DNA from: GWF2-38-69 sp965228125
GTDB taxonomy: Bacteria > Verrucomicrobiota > Lentisphaeria > Victivallales > GWF2-38-69
Assembly: GCA_965228125.1 (NCBI GenBank)
Contig: OZ245791.1
Coordinates: forward strand, 248,001 to 312,000
Direction: 5' to 3'
Length of the DNA: 64,000 bases
Both the position numbers and the translations under genes were made by a program. The notes beneath the pieces were generated by a model. That model ran no database searches and was not told where the DNA came from. It saw nothing but the letters and a program-made list of their open reading frames with translations. Below, piece after piece: positions 61,522 through 64,000 of this stretch. Positions within the stretch are counted from its first letter, which is position 1. Each line of letters starts with the position of its first letter.

Positions 61522-61790
61522 ACATCGATTGTCCTTACTGTTATGGTATGCGGAACGAATTTTACTCCGTCCACATCTGTTGGAGATTGAATTTTGTAAT
61601 ACTTGATGTTGTAGTTTTTATCATCGCTTTTTTTCTGCTGGTTCTGAATTATCCAGTACTGTCGTTTGACTGTATCACCCATTCCGAGATTATAGGCATC
61701 CCTGATTTCATCAGTGGACGAACAAGCTGTAATGGAGACAAGAGAAACTATTAGAGAAGAAAAGGATAATATCCTGCTTATATTGGACAT
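61518..61790 (-). CDS. Small lipoprotein of the conjugation operon
   Basis: A 90-residue lipoprotein. The signal peptide ends in SITACSS (Cys at about 23). A short mature domain follows (YNLGMGDTVKRQYWIIQNQQ). Its place between the VirB4-type ATPase and VirB5-like genes suggests a VirB7-like core lipoprotein or an entry-exclusion protein. Confidence 0.7.
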   Translation of the reverse strand: MSNISRILSFSSLIVSLVSITACSSTDEIRDAYNLGMGDTVKRQYWIIQNQQKKSDDKNYNIKYYKIQSPTDVDGVKFVPHTITVRTIDV

Positions 61791-61817
61791 TTGGATACCC
61801 TTCTATTTACTTAATTA

Positions 61818-64000
61818 TCAGGCTATAGCAATATTTCTGGAATATCTTTTTATTGCTTCGACAAGATTAGGTTCTTTTTTTAGCTGCCTTGAACGAATAT
61901 CAAATAATTCGGCGTTCGAACTGCTCACATAAAGCATTTCAGGACAGCATATGTTTCTGACCGTTCCGTATTCCGGAACCGGATAACTGTCAAAATGGTA
62001 AGTAAATGAAGCATATTTATCCAATGACTCATTATCAGCAGGGCTTTTATATTCCCTTATAATATTTTTTGCTCTTTCTGAAATAGTTATATCCTTGCTT
62101 AGATCATCAAGATCACTTCCAAGCAGTTGTTTCAAAATAAAGAACTGTTTGGAATTTCCCATTATAATCGGGCGAATGGTATCGTTTTTGAACATCGCAT
62201 ATTGCTGAACTATCGTCAGAACAAAAGTATTAAGTTTTCTCATCTGGGCATAAGCTTCTGATATGATTTCTGTTCCTCCGGGAATATTCAGAAGTTTGCC
62301 TGCCTCTTCAAAGACAATTCTCTTTCTGCACTTTCTGGGCAGTGAGATTATATGATTTCTGATCTGATTACTTATGAGAAATACTACGATCTCTTTGAGT
62401 TGTTTATCTGCTGAAGAAAGTCTGCCAAGTTCAAAGTGGACAATTTTTCTATCAAACCTGACATTTGTAAATCCATCAAATAGACAACCATGTTTGCCAT
62501 TGTAGCACCAATCTTTTATCTGCTGAGCGATGCTGCCAATTTCTTTATCAGATCCGAATTCAAAAGAGGACATTCTTATAAGCTCATACAGTTCTGAATG
62601 CACGGGATACTCGTTATTATTGAACCAGGCAAAAGCAACATTTTTAATACTCTCTTCATCGCTTACCATCAGCTTCGAAATATCATCCTCTGAGATACTG
62701 TTTAATATCTCCCGGGCTATACTTTCTGGATCATTCCTGATGTCTCTGAATTCCACCCATGCTTCAATGAAAGAAGATCCTTCAGGCATTTCTTTTGTTT
62801 TGTATTTATTTACTGCAAGAACAGTCTTTGCAATGTCAGGGATCATATCCTGATGAGACTCTTTCCAGTCATTGTATTTGTCCTCATAAAGCATGTTTAT
62901 ATGCTCCGTAATAATTGATGTGCGCCTTTTCATAAGGCTTTCGTCTGTTGAGTGACCGCACATCATGGCAACCAGTCCTGATGCCGATGAAATATGCTGC
63001 GGAGTTATAGGAAGCCCTCCAGTATCAAGATAGTTGATTATATAAGTCGAGTTAGGATTAAAGATCACAGGTGCTTCTCCATAAGCCCTGGTCATCACTC
63101 CATAGGAAAGACCATCTTCGATGATGCAGCTAAAATCATAAAAACATTCAGTCTGAGAAAGAAGATCAATAATTGTCGCTGATTTTCCTGCCCCGGTAGA
63201 CCCAAATACGGCAGAGTGCTGAGGCGAATTAGCTTTAAAGGTTTTAACTCCAATTATGTTGTACAGATCCCCGTCATATAGAGCTTCGGCATTTTCAAGC
63301 AATCCGGTATATGTAGAACTAAAAGGAATCATATCGGTAAGTTTGGGATCATCCTCTTCGATAGCATATCCTTCATCAGAATATTCACTGAATGTCCATC
63401 CAGGCCATGTCATGTAAAACAAATTTTTAGCTGTTGTGCAGTTAGGGATTTCCCAATACTTTGAGCCGTTCATCAGATTGATCTGACTCTTTATTATTGA
63501 TGCGTTGTTTATCAGCTGTTCTGTATTACTTGCCCAAAGCCTTATTATTACATCTGCTTTAAAGGGAATCTTTTCTCCTGATGAAATGTTATAGAGTCTG
63601 TCATGTGCTTTATCTATACTGGCTTCCAGGCTTGCTTTTCTTTCCGCAGCCATATCGCCTTTGAGTCTTTCAATGAGTCTTTCGGTCTCATCGATTTTCA
63701 CTTCGAGTTGTATCGGATAGATATTTACAGTGATGGAATAATTGATGATAGGCAATGATGTCAATTGATGCATTATTCCTGGATAAGTTGTCTCAGGCAT
63801 TCTTTTTATCAGGATAATATCGTGATAATATTCATCCATGAAAAAGGCAAAATCATTGTTGATGTTTCTCTTATTATTTCCCTTGAATCCACTGAACCAG
63901 CAATTGTCCTGTATTGTTGAATCAACTTCAAAAAGAGTTAATGGATCAAATTCCATATCTCTGTCTGAAAAAGAAGGATTTAAGAATTTTACCCAATGCA
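61818..64000 (-). CDS. VirB4/TraC-family conjugation ATPase, start beyond window
   Basis: The motor ATPase of the type IV secretion channel. Walker A is FGSTGAGKSATIIDLLSQ and the Walker B region is RKRIVFEEAGKLLNIPGG. The first ATG in the window is at 63956 (712 codons), but the frame stays open without a stop to 64000 (VKFLNPSFSDRDMEF leads into it), so the true start is probably to the right. The C-terminal half is a standard TraC ATPase with NTVVL...QQYAMFK-type sensor residues. It heads the visible part of the operon. Confidence 0.9.
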   Translation of the reverse strand, partial: HWVKFLNPSFSDRDMEFDPLTLFEVDSTIQDNCWFSGFKGNNKRNINNDFAFFMDEYYHDIILIKRMPETTYPGIMHQLTSLPIINYSITVNIYPIQLEVKIDETERLIERLKGDMAAERKASLEASIDKAHDRLYNISSGEKIPFKADVIIRLWASNTEQLINNASIIKSQINLMNGSKYWEIPNCTTAKNLFYMTWPGWTFSEYSDEGYAIEEDDPKLTDMIPFSSTYTGLLENAEALYDGDLYNIIGVKTFKANSPQHSAVFGSTGAGKSATIIDLLSQTECFYDFSCIIEDGLSYGVMTRAYGEAPVIFNPNSTYIINYLDTGGLPITPQHISSASGLVAMMCGHSTDESLMKRRTSIITEHINMLYEDKYNDWKESHQDMIPDIAKTVLAVNKYKTKEMPEGSSFIEAWVEFRDIRNDPESIAREILNSISEDDISKLMVSDEESIKNVAFAWFNNNEYPVHSELYELIRMSSFEFGSDKEIGSIAQQIKDWCYNGKHGCLFDGFTNVRFDRKIVHFELGRLSSADKQLKEIVVFLISNQIRNHIISLPRKCRKRIVFEEAGKLLNIPGGTEIISEAYAQMRKLNTFVLTIVQQYAMFKNDTIRPIIMGNSKQFFILKQLLGSDLDDLSKDITISERAKNIIREYKSPADNESLDKYASFTYHFDSYPVPEYGTVRNICCPEMLYVSSSNAELFDIRSRQLKKEPNLVEAIKRYSRNIAIA

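Larger units (their letters stand above)
30105..64000. mobile_element. Putative integrative conjugative element, right end outside window
   Basis: Inferred from the tRNA-Val attachment-like fragment at 30105, the adjacent integrase (30277-31470), the AbiE pair, the ArdC-like antirestriction protein (33482-34417) and a conjugative type IV secretion operon (53603 to the edge). The metabolic block at 35.1-53.6 kb would be cargo. Missing so far are the relaxase, VirB11, an origin of transfer and the distal attachment site. A smaller integrated element followed by a separate conjugative element is the main alternative. Confidence 0.45.

Overview
The window looks like chromosome plus mobile DNA of a Gram-negative-type, strictly anaerobic, AT-rich bacterium. 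Outer-membrane-style lipoproteins and a VirB-type secretion operon point to two membranes. The [FeFe]-hydrogenase maturase HydG, many ferredoxin-type clusters and an iron-sulfur flavoprotein point to anaerobiosis. I cannot assign a phylum from the sequence; an uncultivated lineage of the Omnitrophota, Lentisphaerota or Elusimicrobiota kind would fit.

Positions 1-25.2 kb are ordinary chromosome. They hold a 6-phosphofructokinase cut by the window edge, two HD-GYP cyclic-di-GMP phosphodiesterases with different sensors, a homocysteine methyltransferase, dprA-aroB, a decayed secretion-ATPase fragment, rsmE, an M32 carboxypeptidase and recO. A four-gene Anbu-type operon (ATP-grasp, Alpha-E, Anbu peptidase, transglutaminase) follows, then two lipoproteins, a membrane zincin, prfB, an M42 peptidase, holA, nadB and a poly(A)-polymerase-type nucleotidyltransferase.

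Positions 25.2-35.1 kb are accessory. A PD-(D/E)XK nuclease / SEC-C protein appears to be split by a frameshift. A DinJ/YafQ-type toxin-antitoxin pair and a DUF4143 ATPase come next. At 30.1 kb lies the 3' part of a tRNA-Val(GAC), directly beside a tyrosine integrase, which is the signature of a tRNA-targeted attachment site. Beyond it are an AbiE toxin-antitoxin pair, an ArdC-like antirestriction protein and several gene relics.

Positions 35.1-53.6 kb hold a compact run of about 25 genes, nearly all on the minus strand. The upstream half resembles the Desulfovibrio 'orange protein' (ORP) cluster: DUF134 regulator, small Cys-rich proteins, two NifX-like proteins, two MinD-ferredoxin ATPases, a radical SAM protein and a NifU-Mrp fusion. 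The downstream half adds DUF364, DUF89, thioesterase, flavoprotein, CobO, MOSC, HD-ferredoxin, aminotransferase, methyltransferase, HydG, Psd, another Cys-rich protein, a CDF-NifX fusion transporter and a metallo-beta-lactamase-fold hydrolase. Two closely related C_GCAxxG_C_C genes in opposite orientation bracket the run, and both have the same palindrome (AGCATATGCT) in their upstream regions.

Positions 53.6-64 kb are a conjugative type IV secretion operon (VirD4, VirB10, VirB9, VirB8, VirB6, VirB5-like, lipoproteins, VirB4) that runs off the right edge. Taken together, the integrase at an attachment site, ArdC and the secretion operon suggest an integrative conjugative element from 30.1 kb to beyond the window, carrying the redox and metal-cofactor block as cargo. 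This is an inference: neither a relaxase nor the distal attachment site is visible.
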